This document shows positions 33,771 to 42,694 of a stretch of 64,000 nt of DNA, piece by piece. The notes beneath the pieces were generated by a model that searched no databases, was not told where the DNA came from, and saw nothing but the letters and a program-made list of their open reading frames with translations. Numbering within the stretch: the stretch's first letter is position 1; each line of letters opens with the position of its first letter. A program made the translations under genes and the position numbers. The stretch spans positions 1-64,000 of the forward strand of contig NZ_CP160402.1 of NCBI RefSeq assembly GCF_040730185.1, in the 5' to 3' direction. The stretch comes from Streptomyces sp. Je 1-332 (GTDB lineage Bacteria > Actinomycetota > Actinomycetes > Streptomycetales > Streptomycetaceae).

Positions 33771-34141
33771 CCCTGACCGGCGGAAACCGCAACGACGTCA
33801 CCCAACTCCTGCCCCTGCTCGACAAGATCCCAGCCGTCGCGGGACGGGTCGGCAGACCGCGCCGACGCCCTGACGCGCTTCTCGCCGACCGCGGCTACGA
33901 CCACGACAAGTACCGCCGCCTGCTCTGGCAGCGCGGCATCCGCCCCGTGATCGCGAAACGAGGCGAGCCACACGGCACCGGCCTGGGCATCTTCCGCTAC
34001 GTCGTCGAGCGCACCATCGCCTGGCTCCACGGCTTCCGCCGCCTGCGCATCCGCTGGGAACGGCGCGACGACATCCATGAGGCCTTCCTCGGTCTCGCCG
34101 TCTGCCTGATCACCCACCGCCACGTCCAACGGCTTTGTTAG
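33767..34141 (+). CDS. IS5-family transposase OrfB (copy 2)
   Basis: Same 124-residue C-terminal DDE half as in copy 1; upstream of its GTG the same frame continues the conserved domain (GSKHHLIVDGQGIPLAVTL) back to the slip site, supporting a fusion product. Confidence 0.8.
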   Translation: MTLTGGNRNDVTQLLPLLDKIPAVAGRVGRPRRRPDALLADRGYDHDKYRRLLWQRGIRPVIAKRGEPHGTGLGIFRYVVERTIAWLHGFRRLRIRWERRDDIHEAFLGLAVCLITHRHVQRLC

Positions 34142-34199
34142 CGCCTTTAAGCCCTGGAGAACCCCGAACTCCGAGCCGTCGTCGCCGAGGTCTTCGACC

Positions 34200-34295
34200 G
34201 GCGCCTTGCGACAACCACCACCGCTGCCACACCGCACTCGGCGGCCACCCACGGTTAGCCGCGTCAACGACGCCGCGGGTCAATACAACTAGGGC
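34200..34295 (+). pseudogene. IS481-type transposase C-terminal scrap
   Basis: Pieces in two frames (HHRCHTALGGHP, then SRVNDAAGQYN and a stop) match the conserved end of IS481-family transposases. The rest of the element is missing, and IS copy 2 sits immediately to the left. Confidence 0.5.
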
Positions 34296-34353
34296 CTGTT
34301 GCGAAAGCGGCGCTATCGGACTAGATGTGCTCTGGCGCAAGTACCGTTTCTTG

Positions 34354-35034
34354 TCAGGCTCGGGAGGGTCGTTGCCCCTGGGGACTTTCTGTTGCAATCG
34401 GGAGGCTGCGCAGTGTCAGTGCAGCCGGTGGGGGCAGCGGTTTGTTGGTGGGGTCGGTGCGGAACGACTGGAGCAGATAGGCCACCAGGCGCCGGGACGC
34501 TGCACCGTCGTCCGGTAGGGCGGTTACCAGACCGCCGTGCGCCAATAGGGCCACGGCGAGGTCGGAAGGGTGAAAATCGGACCGTAGCGCGCCCGACGCC
34601 TGGGCCCTGCGTACCAGAGTCGTGAAGCCCCGCTCGGCTCGTTGCCGGGATTGCGCGTGTTCCGCCGCGGTTTCCGGGAAGGCCGCGAGGAACGCGGCCG
34701 GGAACCCGCGTTCCTCCCGTTGCAGAGCGCAGACCGTCTCGATCAGCTGTTGGAAGCCCTGCCACGGGTCAGGGGCGGCCAGAGCCTCGGTGAGCGCCCG
34801 CGCGCAGGTCTCCATCTGCTGCGCGAATGCGTCTCTCACCAGGGCGTCGCGGGTCGGGAAGTGCCGGTACAGCGTCGCCACGCCGACCCCGGCCCGTCGG
34901 GCCACGGTCGCCATCGGGGCGTCGATCCCGTGCTCCGCAAAGACCGCACGGGCGGCGACGAGAACATGCTCTCGGTTGCGCCGGGCGTCCGCCCGCATCC
35001 CGTCCCGGGCTGTGATCCGAGAGGATTCCGCCAT
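34354..35034 (-). CDS. TetR-family transcriptional regulator
   Basis: A 226-residue regulator from the ATG at 35034. The N-terminal HTH is complete: RREHVLVAARAVFAEHGIDA-like helix 1, MATVARRAGVGVATLYRHFP recognition helices. The ligand domain follows and a Pro/Thr-rich tail ends the protein. It is divergent from a quinone-oxidoreductase-like gene 101 bp away and shares with it an operator-like palindrome. It is probably a repressor responding to a reactive or toxic small molecule. Confidence 0.9.
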   Translation of the reverse strand: MAESSRITARDGMRADARRNREHVLVAARAVFAEHGIDAPMATVARRAGVGVATLYRHFPTRDALVRDAFAQQMETCARALTEALAAPDPWQGFQQLIETVCALQREERGFPAAFLAAFPETAAEHAQSRQRAERGFTTLVRRAQASGALRSDFHPSDLAVALLAHGGLVTALPDDGAASRRLVAYLLQSFRTDPTNKPLPPPAALTLRSLPIATESPQGQRPSRA

Positions 35035-35056
35035 CACTATCTCTCGCTTCCGGTAC

Positions 35057-35078
35057 AAGCGGACGATTGCGTCCACTT
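35057..35078. promoter_or_regulatory. TetR-type operator between divergent TetR and oxidoreductase genes
   Basis: AAGCGGACG-ATTG-CGTCCACTT is a 9+4+9 inverted repeat with a single mismatch (C against A), the size and form of many TetR operators. It is 23 bp upstream of the TetR start and 58 bp upstream of the oxidoreductase start. Confidence 0.65.
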
Positions 35079-35135
35079 AAGAGCTTACGGTCGATGCCAG
35101 ATCCCTGTACGGCCCCCGGCGGCAAAGGCAGAACG

Positions 35136-36101
35136 ATGAACGACCGCATGATGAAGGCAGTGCTCTACGACCGCTATGGCGGCCCCTATGTGCTGTACAC
35201 GGGCTGCGTGCCGCGCCCTGAGCCGGCCCCCGGCGAGGTCCTTGTGAAGGTGCGCGCGTTCAGCGTCAACGGCGGCGAACTGGCAGCACGTGCCGGCCGT
35301 CTCCGTCTCCTGACCGGCCGGAAATTCCCCAAGCGCGTCGGCTTGGACTTTACCGGCGATATCGTCGCACTGGGCGCCGGAGTCACCCGGTTCGCGGCCG
35401 GCGACCGCGTGTGGGGGGTATTGGGCCGCACCTCCGGGTTCGGCAGCGCCGCCGAGTACGTGACCGTACCCGCTGAACGGGTCGGCTCGCTCCCCGACGG
35501 CCTTGACCTGGTGGACGCCGCCGCGCTGCCGGTAGCCACCACGGCCATCACCGCGCTGCGGGACAAAGCCGGGCTGCGCCCTGGCGAACGACTCCTCGTC
35601 CGGGGCGCTTCGGGCGGTGTCGGCAACGCCGCCGTCCAGCTCGGACGGGCGTACGGCGCCGAGGTCACGGCACTCGCCCGTGCAGCCAACCTCGACTTCG
35701 TCCGCGGGCTCGGCGCGCACAAGGTCGTCGACCACCAGGCCGTGCGGCCGGCGGAACTGGGCCGCTTCGACGTGGTCCTGGACACCGCGGGGACCGACCT
35801 GCGGGCCTTCCGGCGCCTACTGAATCCGGGCGGTCGCATGGTCACCATCGCCTTCGACCTGAAACGGCCTGCGGCGTCGCTCGGCTACCTCGCGGCCAGC
35901 ACAGTCCATGGACACGGCCGGGTGCGTTTCTTCAGCGGCAACCCCACGAGGGCGGACTTCGACGACCTCGCCCGCCATGTGGTCGAGGGCAAGCTGAGCC
36001 CTGCGGTGGACACGGTGTTCCCCCTGGAGGAGACAGCTGCGGCACACCAGGCGCTGGAAGCGGGCGGCGTCCAGGGCAAGTACGTGGTCAGGGTCGCGTA
36101 G
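35136..36101 (+). CDS. NAD(P)-dependent MDR-family oxidoreductase (quinone reductase-like)
   Basis: A 321-residue zinc-independent medium-chain dehydrogenase. The GroES-like N-terminus (MKAVLYDRYGGPYVLYTGCV) is followed by GLDFTGDIVALGAGVTRFAA, GDRVWGVL and the nucleotide-binding LLVRGASGGVGNAAVQLGRA. The C-terminus has the ETAAAHQALEAG and GKYVVRV blocks. No structural or catalytic zinc ligands are apparent. Regulation by the divergent TetR protein is likely. Typical role is NADPH-dependent reduction of quinones or enones. Confidence 0.9.
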   Translation: MNDRMMKAVLYDRYGGPYVLYTGCVPRPEPAPGEVLVKVRAFSVNGGELAARAGRLRLLTGRKFPKRVGLDFTGDIVALGAGVTRFAAGDRVWGVLGRTSGFGSAAEYVTVPAERVGSLPDGLDLVDAAALPVATTAITALRDKAGLRPGERLLVRGASGGVGNAAVQLGRAYGAEVTALARAANLDFVRGLGAHKVVDHQAVRPAELGRFDVVLDTAGTDLRAFRRLLNPGGRMVTIAFDLKRPAASLGYLAASTVHGHGRVRFFSGNPTRADFDDLARHVVEGKLSPAVDTVFPLEETAAAHQALEAGGVQGKYVVRVA

Positions 36102-36121
36102 GTCGACTGTGGAGGTGCTGA

Positions 36122-36606
36122 TCACAGCCACTCGTTGATGGCAGCGATGAGGACGGTCGCCTCGTGGCGGACCGCCAGTTTGTCGTATCGCGTGGCGACG
36201 GCGCGGTGCCTCTTGAGGCGTTTGATCCCGCACTCGACCGCGCGCCGTTGTTGGTAGTCGTCCTTGTCGAACTTCGGCAGGCGGCCGCCACGCGATCCAC
36301 GCTTGAGGCGGTTGCGCGCCTGGTCGGCTTTGTCGGGAATAGTGCAGCGGATTCCGCGCGGCGCAGGTGGACGCGGTTTCTACGGGAGGCGAATGCCTTG
36401 TCAGCGCGGACTCGATGGGGACGGAGACGTGGCCGCCCCGGCCCGATGCGGGGCACGCGGATCTTCTCCAGGACGGGTTCGAACTGTGGCGAGTCCCCGC
36501 GCTGCCCAGCGGCCACCACGATGGACATGGGCTTTTGGCCCTGCTCAACGGCCAGTGCAGTTTGGTGGTGAACCCGCCGCGTGAGCGTCCCAGCCCGTGA
36601 TCACCA
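36122..36606 (-). pseudogene. IS5-family transposase, frameshifted
   Basis: The minus strand reads [68 protein letters not shown], and in another frame [20 protein letters not shown] and a final AAINEWL. At least two frameshifts and loss of the N-terminal half make it dead. It is a different IS5 subgroup from the three intact copies. Confidence 0.75.
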
Positions 36607-37342
36607 CAACTGGACACACTGACACTCCGTCACCCGCATAGGGCTGTTGTGACTGAGCTCTCTATCCGGCGTCGGTCGCCGGTTAGGGCGCTCAGCGGGG
36701 GCGAGGTCTCGCCGGACAGGCCTAGGGCGCCACCAACTGCACGGTCGCCCTGCCGTCCGCGGTCGCCAGGCATGCCGTCGCCTCGGACCAGGGGCACGAC
36801 CCGACGGCCGGGGAGCTGCTCGAGGCCCTCAAACGTGCCGGGGTGAACCTGAGAGCCGATGTTGAGGCAGCCGCTGCGGTCCTTGAAGCCGAAGCGCACA
36901 CCGCGGCGTTCGGCTGACGTGGCCGCCTGACGCTGCGCCCGGAAACCCTCCGGGCGCGGGCGCAGCACCACTCCCCTAGAGCCGCCATCGAATGGGAGGC
37001 GTGGGCAATCCTCGGGACAGTTCCCCAGTTCGGTCCACATGAAATTCACCGCGCTGATTGTTCGATGTTGGTGGAGAGCAACCACCAGCCAGCCACGAAC
37101 GAAGGAACACCAGATGAGAACCCTGCCCTCGCGGTAGCCACCGCCGTTCACATCGCGACCCTCGCCCGCAAGGCCGGATAGCCCATCCTGCGGCGAGCGC
37201 GTCAACGGTCGCGGCAACCGGCCCATCGACACCAAGAACGGCCGTACCAAGGGCGGCGACGCCTACTCTGCCGACGGCCCGTCCTTGTGCCTGACCGGCA
37301 AGTACCGCACCTGGAAGCGCGAGAGTGACGGCCTGCGCCTTA
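36607..37342. other. Gap with unrecognised remnants, interrupted by IS copy 3
   Basis: About 735 bp. Plus-strand pieces look coding but are in different frames: ASDQGHDPTAGELLEALKRA near 36785-36850 and SADGPSLCLTGKYRTWKRES near 37270-37330, the latter cut by IS copy 3. A minus-strand frame across 36630-37250 has no protein-like character. No functional gene can be supported. Confidence 0.4.
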
Positions 37343-37376
37343 CTGCTTCTAACAAAAGCGGTTGATCATGTGACTC

Positions 37377-37850
37377 TTGGCGCGTCGGCTCGTTGGTCTG
37401 GTTGTGGCGAAACGTCAGTCGCGGCCGTGGATCGTGTCGGATGAACTGTGGTCGCTTATCGAGCCGTTGCTGCCCGAGCCTGGACCGAAGCTGGCACAGG
37501 GCAGACCGCGGGTGCCCGATCGGCAGGCCCTGTGCGGGATCTTGTTCGTGCTGCATACCGGCATCCAGTGGGAGTATCTGCCCCAGGAGCTTGGCTTCGG
37601 CTCGGGAATGACCTGTTGGCGGCGCCTGGCCGCCTGGAATGACGCCGGCGTCTGGGACCAACTCCACGTCGTCCTGCTGGAGAAGCTGCGCTCGAAGAAC
37701 CAGATCGACTGGGGCCGGACGGTGATCGACTCCTCCCACGTCAGGGCAGCTCGTAAAGGCCCAAAAGCGGGCCCAGCCCGGTCGACCGCGCACGGCCGGG
37801 CAGCAAGCACCACCTCATCGTCGACGGCCAGGGCATCCCGCTCGCAGTGA
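37377..37850 (+). CDS. IS5-family transposase OrfA (copy 3)
   Basis: Same 157-residue product as copies 1 and 2, with the first catalytic Asp in VIDSSHVRAARKG and the -1 slip site a few codons later. Confidence 0.85.
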   Translation: MARRLVGLVVAKRQSRPWIVSDELWSLIEPLLPEPGPKLAQGRPRVPDRQALCGILFVLHTGIQWEYLPQELGFGSGMTCWRRLAAWNDAGVWDQLHVVLLEKLRSKNQIDWGRTVIDSSHVRAARKGPKAGPARSTAHGRAASTTSSSTARASRSQ

Positions 37851-38221
37851 CCCTGACCGGCGGAAACCGCAACGACGTCACCCAACTCCTGCCCCTGCTC
37901 GACAAGATCCCAGCCGTCGCGGGACGGGTCGGCAGACCGCGCCGACGCCCTGACGCGCTTCTCGCCGACCGCGGCTACGACCACGACAAGTACCGCCGCC
38001 TGCTCTGGCAGCGCGGCATCCGCCCCGTGATCGCGAAACGAGGCGAGCCACACGGCACCGGCCTGGGCATCTTCCGCTACGTCGTCGAGCGCACCATCGC
38101 CTGGCTCCACGGCTTCCGCCGCCTGCGCATCCGCTGGGAACGGCGCGACGACATCCATGAGGCCTTCCTCGGTCTCGCCGTCTGCCTGATCACCCACCGC
38201 CACGTCCAACGGCTTTGTTAG
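37847..38221 (+). CDS. IS5-family transposase OrfB (copy 3)
   Basis: Same 124-residue C-terminal DDE half as copies 1 and 2, overlapping OrfA by GTGA and expected to be made as an OrfAB fusion. Confidence 0.8.
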   Translation: MTLTGGNRNDVTQLLPLLDKIPAVAGRVGRPRRRPDALLADRGYDHDKYRRLLWQRGIRPVIAKRGEPHGTGLGIFRYVVERTIAWLHGFRRLRIRWERRDDIHEAFLGLAVCLITHRHVQRLC

Positions 38222-38487
38222 CGCCTTTTACAGAAGCGGAGGCCGGTCTCCTCGTCGGTCCCGCCGCTCCTACCCGTGACAGGGCAGCCGCACGAGCGCC
38301 TTCCAGTAGGCCGCCGACGTTCGTCTCCCCAGTGATAGCCGCCATCGTCCTCAGTGGTGTTCTGTGCGCACTCCGGCTCAAGGCCGACCAGTACGAACAC
38401 GCTCCGGCCGCGCGCGTGCCCGGACCCGCCGGGACCCCGGCGTCCGAGCCGGCCTGGGGGGGGGATCCCCAGAGGACGCCATGGGGC

Positions 38488-39102
38488 TCAGAGAACGTCG
38501 TAGAGCAAGTGCGTCGCCGTCGAGGTCGCCGTCACATTCCGCTGCGTCAACGTGCGCGGGGTCTTGCCGGTGAACAAGGGAGTACCGGCGCCGAGTACGA
38601 CGGGCGCCAGATGCAGCGACAGCACGTCGACCAGCCCGGCTTCGACGGCCGAGCCGACCGTTGCGCCGCCGCCCATGAGGACGACGTCGAGGTCCTTCCC
38701 GCGGGCGGCCGACGCCGCCTCGGCATGTCCCCGAGCGACAGCGACGGCGTCGGACAGGCCGGTGGTGACGAAGGTCCAGTCGAGGTCGGCGAGGCGCACC
38801 GACTCCGGCGGCGCACTCGTCACGACGACGAAGGCGGGCTTGCCGACCTCACCAGCGCCGTAACCCACCGAGTCGTCCCAACCGCCGGGCCCGTCGACCA
38901 CGTCGAAGAGCCCGCGCCCGAGGATGACGGCGCCCGAACGGGCGGTCCCCTCCTGCAGGAAGCGGCGGTCCTCGGGGTCGTCGGAGAACGCCCAGGTGTG
39001 CAGCGCCTCCCCGCCGGTGCCGAGGCCGTTCTCCGGGCCGGCGTCGGGGCCGGTCACGAAGCCGTCGAGGGAGACCGAGATGTCAGCGATGATTCGAGTC
39101 AT
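38488..39102 (-). CDS. Dihydrofolate reductase-family (RibD C-terminal-like) protein
   Basis: A 204-residue protein from the ATG at 39102 (TRIIADISVSLDGFVTGPDA). It continues with ILGRGLFDVVDGPGGWDD, an acid-rich centre, LDVVLMGGGATVGSAVEAGL and LHLAPVVLGAGTPLFTG, the standard pattern of the YwjB/RibD-C group. These bind NADPH; the in vivo substrate of such stand-alone actinomycete members is unknown. It ends with TATSTATHLLYDV. Single gene; IS copy 3 lies 260 bp downstream. Confidence 0.88.
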   Translation of the reverse strand: MTRIIADISVSLDGFVTGPDAGPENGLGTGGEALHTWAFSDDPEDRRFLQEGTARSGAVILGRGLFDVVDGPGGWDDSVGYGAGEVGKPAFVVVTSAPPESVRLADLDWTFVTTGLSDAVAVARGHAEAASAARGKDLDVVLMGGGATVGSAVEAGLVDVLSLHLAPVVLGAGTPLFTGKTPRTLTQRNVTATSTATHLLYDVL

Positions 39103-39455
39103 ACCCGGTAGACCGTAGGCGTCGCTCGAATTCATCGGCTGGGGCGCCGGGCCGGTGTGCCACCGCGCTCCTGTCCTTTCGCCTAGATCCGCCACACCGA
39201 TAAGCGGTTCGTCTTCTCGATAACGCGAATGTGGTGATCAAGCAGCGACATAAGAGTCCGGAGGGACTCGATGCCGGCCGTACACACACGGTGGTAGGGG
39301 CCCGAGTGCCACAGGCTCTCCAACTATGAGTTGGCGTGTGCTCGGCTCGGTCTGCACGATGGTGACTACTACGGCGGCAACATAGTCGACAACCCGTACA
39401 CGTAGATCGACAAGGGCGCGACGCAAGCCGCGACGCGTCTTGACGGTCCGCGGCC
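39103..39455. other. Gap without recognisable genes
   Basis: About 350 bp. Frames on both strands are open but show no family resemblance, and base composition is slightly lower in GC than in neighbours. Nothing supported. Confidence 0.4.
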
Positions 39456-39800
39456 ATGCTCACGATCGCTGTACCGCCCCGCACTCGGATCGCCTCGCTC
39501 GCCGTCCGCGCCCAGAACGTCGTCAACTCTGGCCTGTGCACCCATACATCGGGCGTCCCTGACTCGCTCGCCACCTGGACCAGCTCGAGCACCTGGACCG
39601 CGGCCCCCATCACCGACCGGCGCGCCACCATCGCAATCCTCGATGACCGCATCCTGTGCGACCTCGAGGTCCTGTCTTACCTGCGCCACGGCACGCCGTA
39701 CACCTTGTGGGCCGCCACCCTGGCCGGATTCGCCGAGGACGTCCTAGGGACCACGACCTGGGCGCAGCTCTCCGGCCTCCTGGCCGCATCGCAGTCGTAA
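39456..39800 (+). CDS. Hypothetical protein
   Basis: A 114-residue frame with the strongly GC-biased third codon positions of real Streptomyces genes. The N-terminal half is Thr/Ser-rich; the second half (RRATIAILDDRILCDLEVLS, then YTLWAATLAGFAEDVLGTTT) looks folded and slightly hydrophobic. No family, signal peptide or operon partner is recognised. It could be the truncated end of a larger gene. Confidence 0.4.
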   Translation: MLTIAVPPRTRIASLAVRAQNVVNSGLCTHTSGVPDSLATWTSSSTWTAAPITDRRATIAILDDRILCDLEVLSYLRHGTPYTLWAATLAGFAEDVLGTTTWAQLSGLLAASQS

Positions 39801-40267
39801 GCGGGGAAGAGCTACGGCTGCACCTGGTGCCACTTCGGCAAAAGGAAGCCAGGGCGTTCGTCACCGCGTGGCACGCCGCGGCCGCCACCCGAGCCGCGCC
39901 TGACGCGATCATTTCGCCAAAGCCTCAGCTCAGCCAATGCCCTAAAGGAAACCACCCGCATGCAATTGGCTGCGCTGTGCAACCACCGGGTAGCCAACAC
40001 TGGTAGTTCATCCTGAGCCTGGAGACGGCAGCGCAACTCTTCGGCCTGCCGCCCTGGCCAGGGGGGCACGACTGCCTGTTCGTCAAGAAAATCCGCGACG
40101 TTGTCCTGGCCATGGCCTGGGCAGATTGCTGGTGACCCGCCATGCGCAGGGGCCGGGCGCTGCTGATGGCGGACCTCTGCCGCGTAGGCGACTGTGCCCG
40201 CCTAGGTTCGCCGGTTGGTGGTCGTAGCCGTTGGATGTGCGGAGACGTCCGTTCCGATCGCTATGAC
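39801..40267. other. Gap with short remnant peptides
   Basis: About 465 bp. A plus-strand stretch near 40010-40135 reads LSLETAAQLFGLPPWPGGHD and LFVKKIRDVVLAMAWADCW before a stop, which looks like a gene end, but no start or family is found. No intact gene. Confidence 0.35.
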
Positions 40268-40662
40268 GCGGTGGCTGAGCCTGTCCATGTGCGCAGGCTG
40301 ACCGACCAGGAGGGGCCGCGGCTGCAGCAGATCGTGCGCCGGGGCAGCGTGAGTTCGGTGCGTCACCGGCACGCGATGATGTTGGCGTCGGCCGGCGCGA
40401 ACCGCGTGCCGGTGATCGCTCAGCTGGTGCGGGAGGACGCTGGGCGAACCCGGCCGTGGCGCACTTCGGACCGATGAGGCAGTTCACCATCGCCAACTCC
40501 GGCTACCCCAACCACCCCAAGCAGACTCGGGCCCTGCACGCCTACCTGCGCTGGCGCAACGCCCATGCCCGCCATCCCGACGTCCTGACCGCCCAACAAC
40601 GCGAACGCGCCCGCATTCGATGTGGAAGGGCATCCGTCGGGGCCGACGCGCAGACGCTGAGG
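40268..40662 (+). pseudogene. IS630-family transposase with internal deletion
   Basis: The left part is the N-terminal HTH of an IS630 transposase (VRRLTDQEGPRLQQIVRRGS, VPVIAQLVRED). After about 40440 it jumps to the C-terminal block (FGPMRQFTIANSGYPNHPKQ, LHAYLRWRNAHARHPDVLTA, QQRERARIR). The whole DDE core in between is missing, so it is an internally deleted, inactive copy. Confidence 0.75.
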
Positions 40663-40684
40663 CAGCCTGACCAGGGCCAAGCTG

Positions 40685-41065
40685 CTACTGGCTCTCCTTG
40701 TGAACGGCCTCGATGTTGTTGCCATCGGGATCGCTGACGAACGCACAGTAGGCGCGATACTCACTCCAAAGCCGAGGAGTGTGCCGGGAGACGCCCCCGG
40801 CCACCACCGCAGCGGAGTGGAACATGTCTACCGCTTCTCGACTCCCGGCATCGAACGCGAGGTGCATTCCCCGAGTCGCCATAGCCGACTGCTCCGCGCG
40901 TTCCAACGACACCGAGGGCGTATCCCGCTCCGGATGCCAATACTCGGCGACACCATCCGCTCGATAACCGGCAGAGATCCCAAGCGGCTCAAGCGCCGCG
41001 GTGTAGAATCTTTCACTCGCCGCGAAGTCGGAAGCGAACACGCCCAGGGGATGGATAAAAGACAT
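40685..41065 (-). CDS. VOC (glyoxalase-like) family protein
   Basis: A 126-residue single-module vicinal-oxygen-chelate protein; ATGs at 41065 and 41077 are both possible. Landmarks are LGVFASDFAASERFYTAALE, PLGISAGYRADGVAEYWHPE, MHLAFDAGSREAVDMFHSAA and the closing AYCAFVSDPDGNNIEAVHKE. These proteins act as small metal-dependent lyases or drug-binding proteins, usually as dimers. The substrate is unknown. No partner genes. Confidence 0.87.
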   Translation of the reverse strand: MSFIHPLGVFASDFAASERFYTAALEPLGISAGYRADGVAEYWHPERDTPSVSLERAEQSAMATRGMHLAFDAGSREAVDMFHSAAVVAGGVSRHTPRLWSEYRAYCAFVSDPDGNNIEAVHKESQ

Positions 41066-41209
41066 CGCTGATCCCATGACAGCGGAGCCTACGGCTGGAT
41101 CGATCGACAACCCCGAGAGCAGGACCGCCAACCCGGCGAACCAATGTGGTCAGAGCACTAGCGCAACTCGTAGACCTCGCGCGCGACCAATCGGCAGAAC
41201 TCGACGTGG

Positions 41210-41905
41210 TCGCGCGCCGCCCTCTCGGTCACCTCCGGAGCACGTTCACGGCGGCCATGCACCACCGGCATCACCTATCTCACCGTCGTCTACGGTCCGA
41301 ACGTCGGGCCCAACCGGCTGCACCGGTCGAGCGTCGATGGGGCGAAGCAACTTCCAAGGCATCCGGGAAGGGTTCGGGGCCATCGACGACGTGTGGACGT
41401 CATGCATGCGCGACATCCGCCTCGCCCGCGCCCGGCTGATCGTCCCCCGGCGGATACCTACGCGACTACGGGCCCGGACAAGGCGCAGGATTCGACGACG
41501 ACAACGAGGTCTGGTATTCGCTGAAGATGCCGCCCAACGAGGGCAGCGCCATCACGTTGAGCCAGTTCGAAATCCGGATCGAGGAACACCAGCGGAGCGC
41601 CCAGGCACTGGCACGGCAAGCCGCCCAGTCGGCCGGATACAGCGCCCGGTCATTCGGCCTCGATGCCCGCGGCGCCCCGATCACCGCGACCGAGGTCGAC
41701 AGCCGCGGCACCCTGTCCATGGTCACCTGGCGGAAGAAGGCCGGCGATGGTGTCGCCGAGAGCGAGCAGAGCAAGGCGACAACGCTCGACCTGCTCCCCG
41801 AACTGGCGCCGTATCAACCTCGTCCAAGGTCAAGATCCTGCACCCTGATTGGGACGCCACCGCGGTACCAGCCGAAGTGTCCCCACCCTTACCCGAGACC
41901 GGAAC
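41210..41905 (+). pseudogene. Prophage portal-protein remnant
   Basis: Across three frames the plus strand reads like a tailed-phage portal protein: LTVVYGPNVGPNRLHRSS, AIDDVWTSCMRDIRLARARL, DDDNEVWYSLKMPPNEGSAI, TLSQFEIRIEEHQRSAQALA, RQAAQSAGYSARSFGLD and VKILHPDWDATAVPAEV. Frameshifts near 41330 and 41450 and missing ends show that it is dead. No other phage structural gene is seen, so this is a lone scrap of an old prophage. Confidence 0.6.
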
Positions 41906-41956
41906 GAGCGGGGCCGACCCTGTTGGCAACTTCCCTATGTAATCGTTGAGTTGTCA

Positions 41957-42649
41957 ATGAGCCTGGAGCGAAAACCCGCCCGGCTTGGCAACGGGTCCGG
42001 TACAACACTGAGTGTGACGAGCTCTCGGCAACTTCGCGCGCAAACCAGTAGGCGCAACCGTCCCCGCACTCACCTCGCCCAGGCGGCGCGTCCTCCCCGT
42101 CGTGCTAGGGACGAGTCTGGCGAACAAGCAGACGCTAGGCATCAACGCCTAAATACCGCATCAACCGTACTAACGGCTGCGATCGCGATACCTGCTCTCG
42201 TTTTAGCGCTGATCACGTATTTTGATCAGAAGAAAAGTTCCGAGATCTCGGATCGAAAGGCGGCTGGTGCAGTTAGCTTCTACTTTAAAGGCCATCGACA
42301 GGGAGGGCCCCCTTCCGAACTCGTGCTAGAAAACAGGGCCTTGACCCCCACTTATAGAGTGATCGTCAACATTGAAGGCGAAACAGGTAAAGACGTCCAG
42401 AGATTCAACGCCCGTTTAATTCCCGCCTGCTCCCGCGTCACCTACCAGTTGGGGACCCACGGGCACGAAATCAGGGGTGACCTAAATTTGGAGCTCTTAT
42501 TCAAGGACGCCGCCGGTCAAAGTTGGCGCGCGTCATACGGTGGAAGTCTGGATCAGTACATTCCACAAGGTAGAACATCGAAGGTGAAAGATTTGATCAC
42601 CCGCTGGAACTTGACTCCCGATTACAAAGATCTGGAGGCCTGTGGGTAG
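41957..42649 (+). CDS. Single-pass membrane protein of lower GC content
   Basis: A 230-residue protein; the ATG at 41957 is used, though a GTG at 42014 is possible. The first 70 residues are Arg-rich. One membrane helix lies at about 75-95 (TVLTAAIAIPALVLALITYF), followed by a soluble domain (SFYFKGHRQGGPPSELVLEN, then RVIVNIEGETGKDVQRFNAR) with an immunoglobulin-like beta pattern. From about 42130 the codon use is visibly more AT-rich than in neighbours, suggesting recent acquisition. I recognise no family. Confidence 0.65.
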   Translation: MSLERKPARLGNGSGTTLSVTSSRQLRAQTSRRNRPRTHLAQAARPPRRARDESGEQADARHQRLNTASTVLTAAIAIPALVLALITYFDQKKSSEISDRKAAGAVSFYFKGHRQGGPPSELVLENRALTPTYRVIVNIEGETGKDVQRFNARLIPACSRVTYQLGTHGHEIRGDLNLELLFKDAAGQSWRASYGGSLDQYIPQGRTSKVKDLITRWNLTPDYKDLEACG

Positions 42650-42694
42650 ACGAATTAAGAGGATGTCTCACGTGGTGTGAAGTCTGTGCGGCAT

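Larger units (their letters stand above)
33263..34147 (+). mobile_element. IS5-family insertion sequence, copy 2 (885 bp)
   Basis: Appears identical to copies 1 and 3. A TAA target duplication lies at 33260-33262 and 34148-34150. The slippery heptamer CCCAAAA is at 33680-33686. Copies 2 and 3 are in direct orientation 3.2 kb apart, so together they could mobilise the TetR/oxidoreductase segment between them. Confidence 0.92.
37343..38227 (+). mobile_element. IS5-family insertion sequence, copy 3 (885 bp)
   Basis: Appears identical in sequence to copy 2 (4,080 bp downstream of it) and to copy 1 in reverse. A TTA target duplication lies at 37340-37342 and 38228-38230. The slip site CCCAAAA is at 37760-37766. 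Confidence 0.92.

Noticed and set aside
33263..38227. Calling copies 2 and 3 a proven composite transposon
   Set aside because: Each copy has its own 3-bp target duplication (TAA and TTA), so they inserted independently; only future co-mobilisation is possible.
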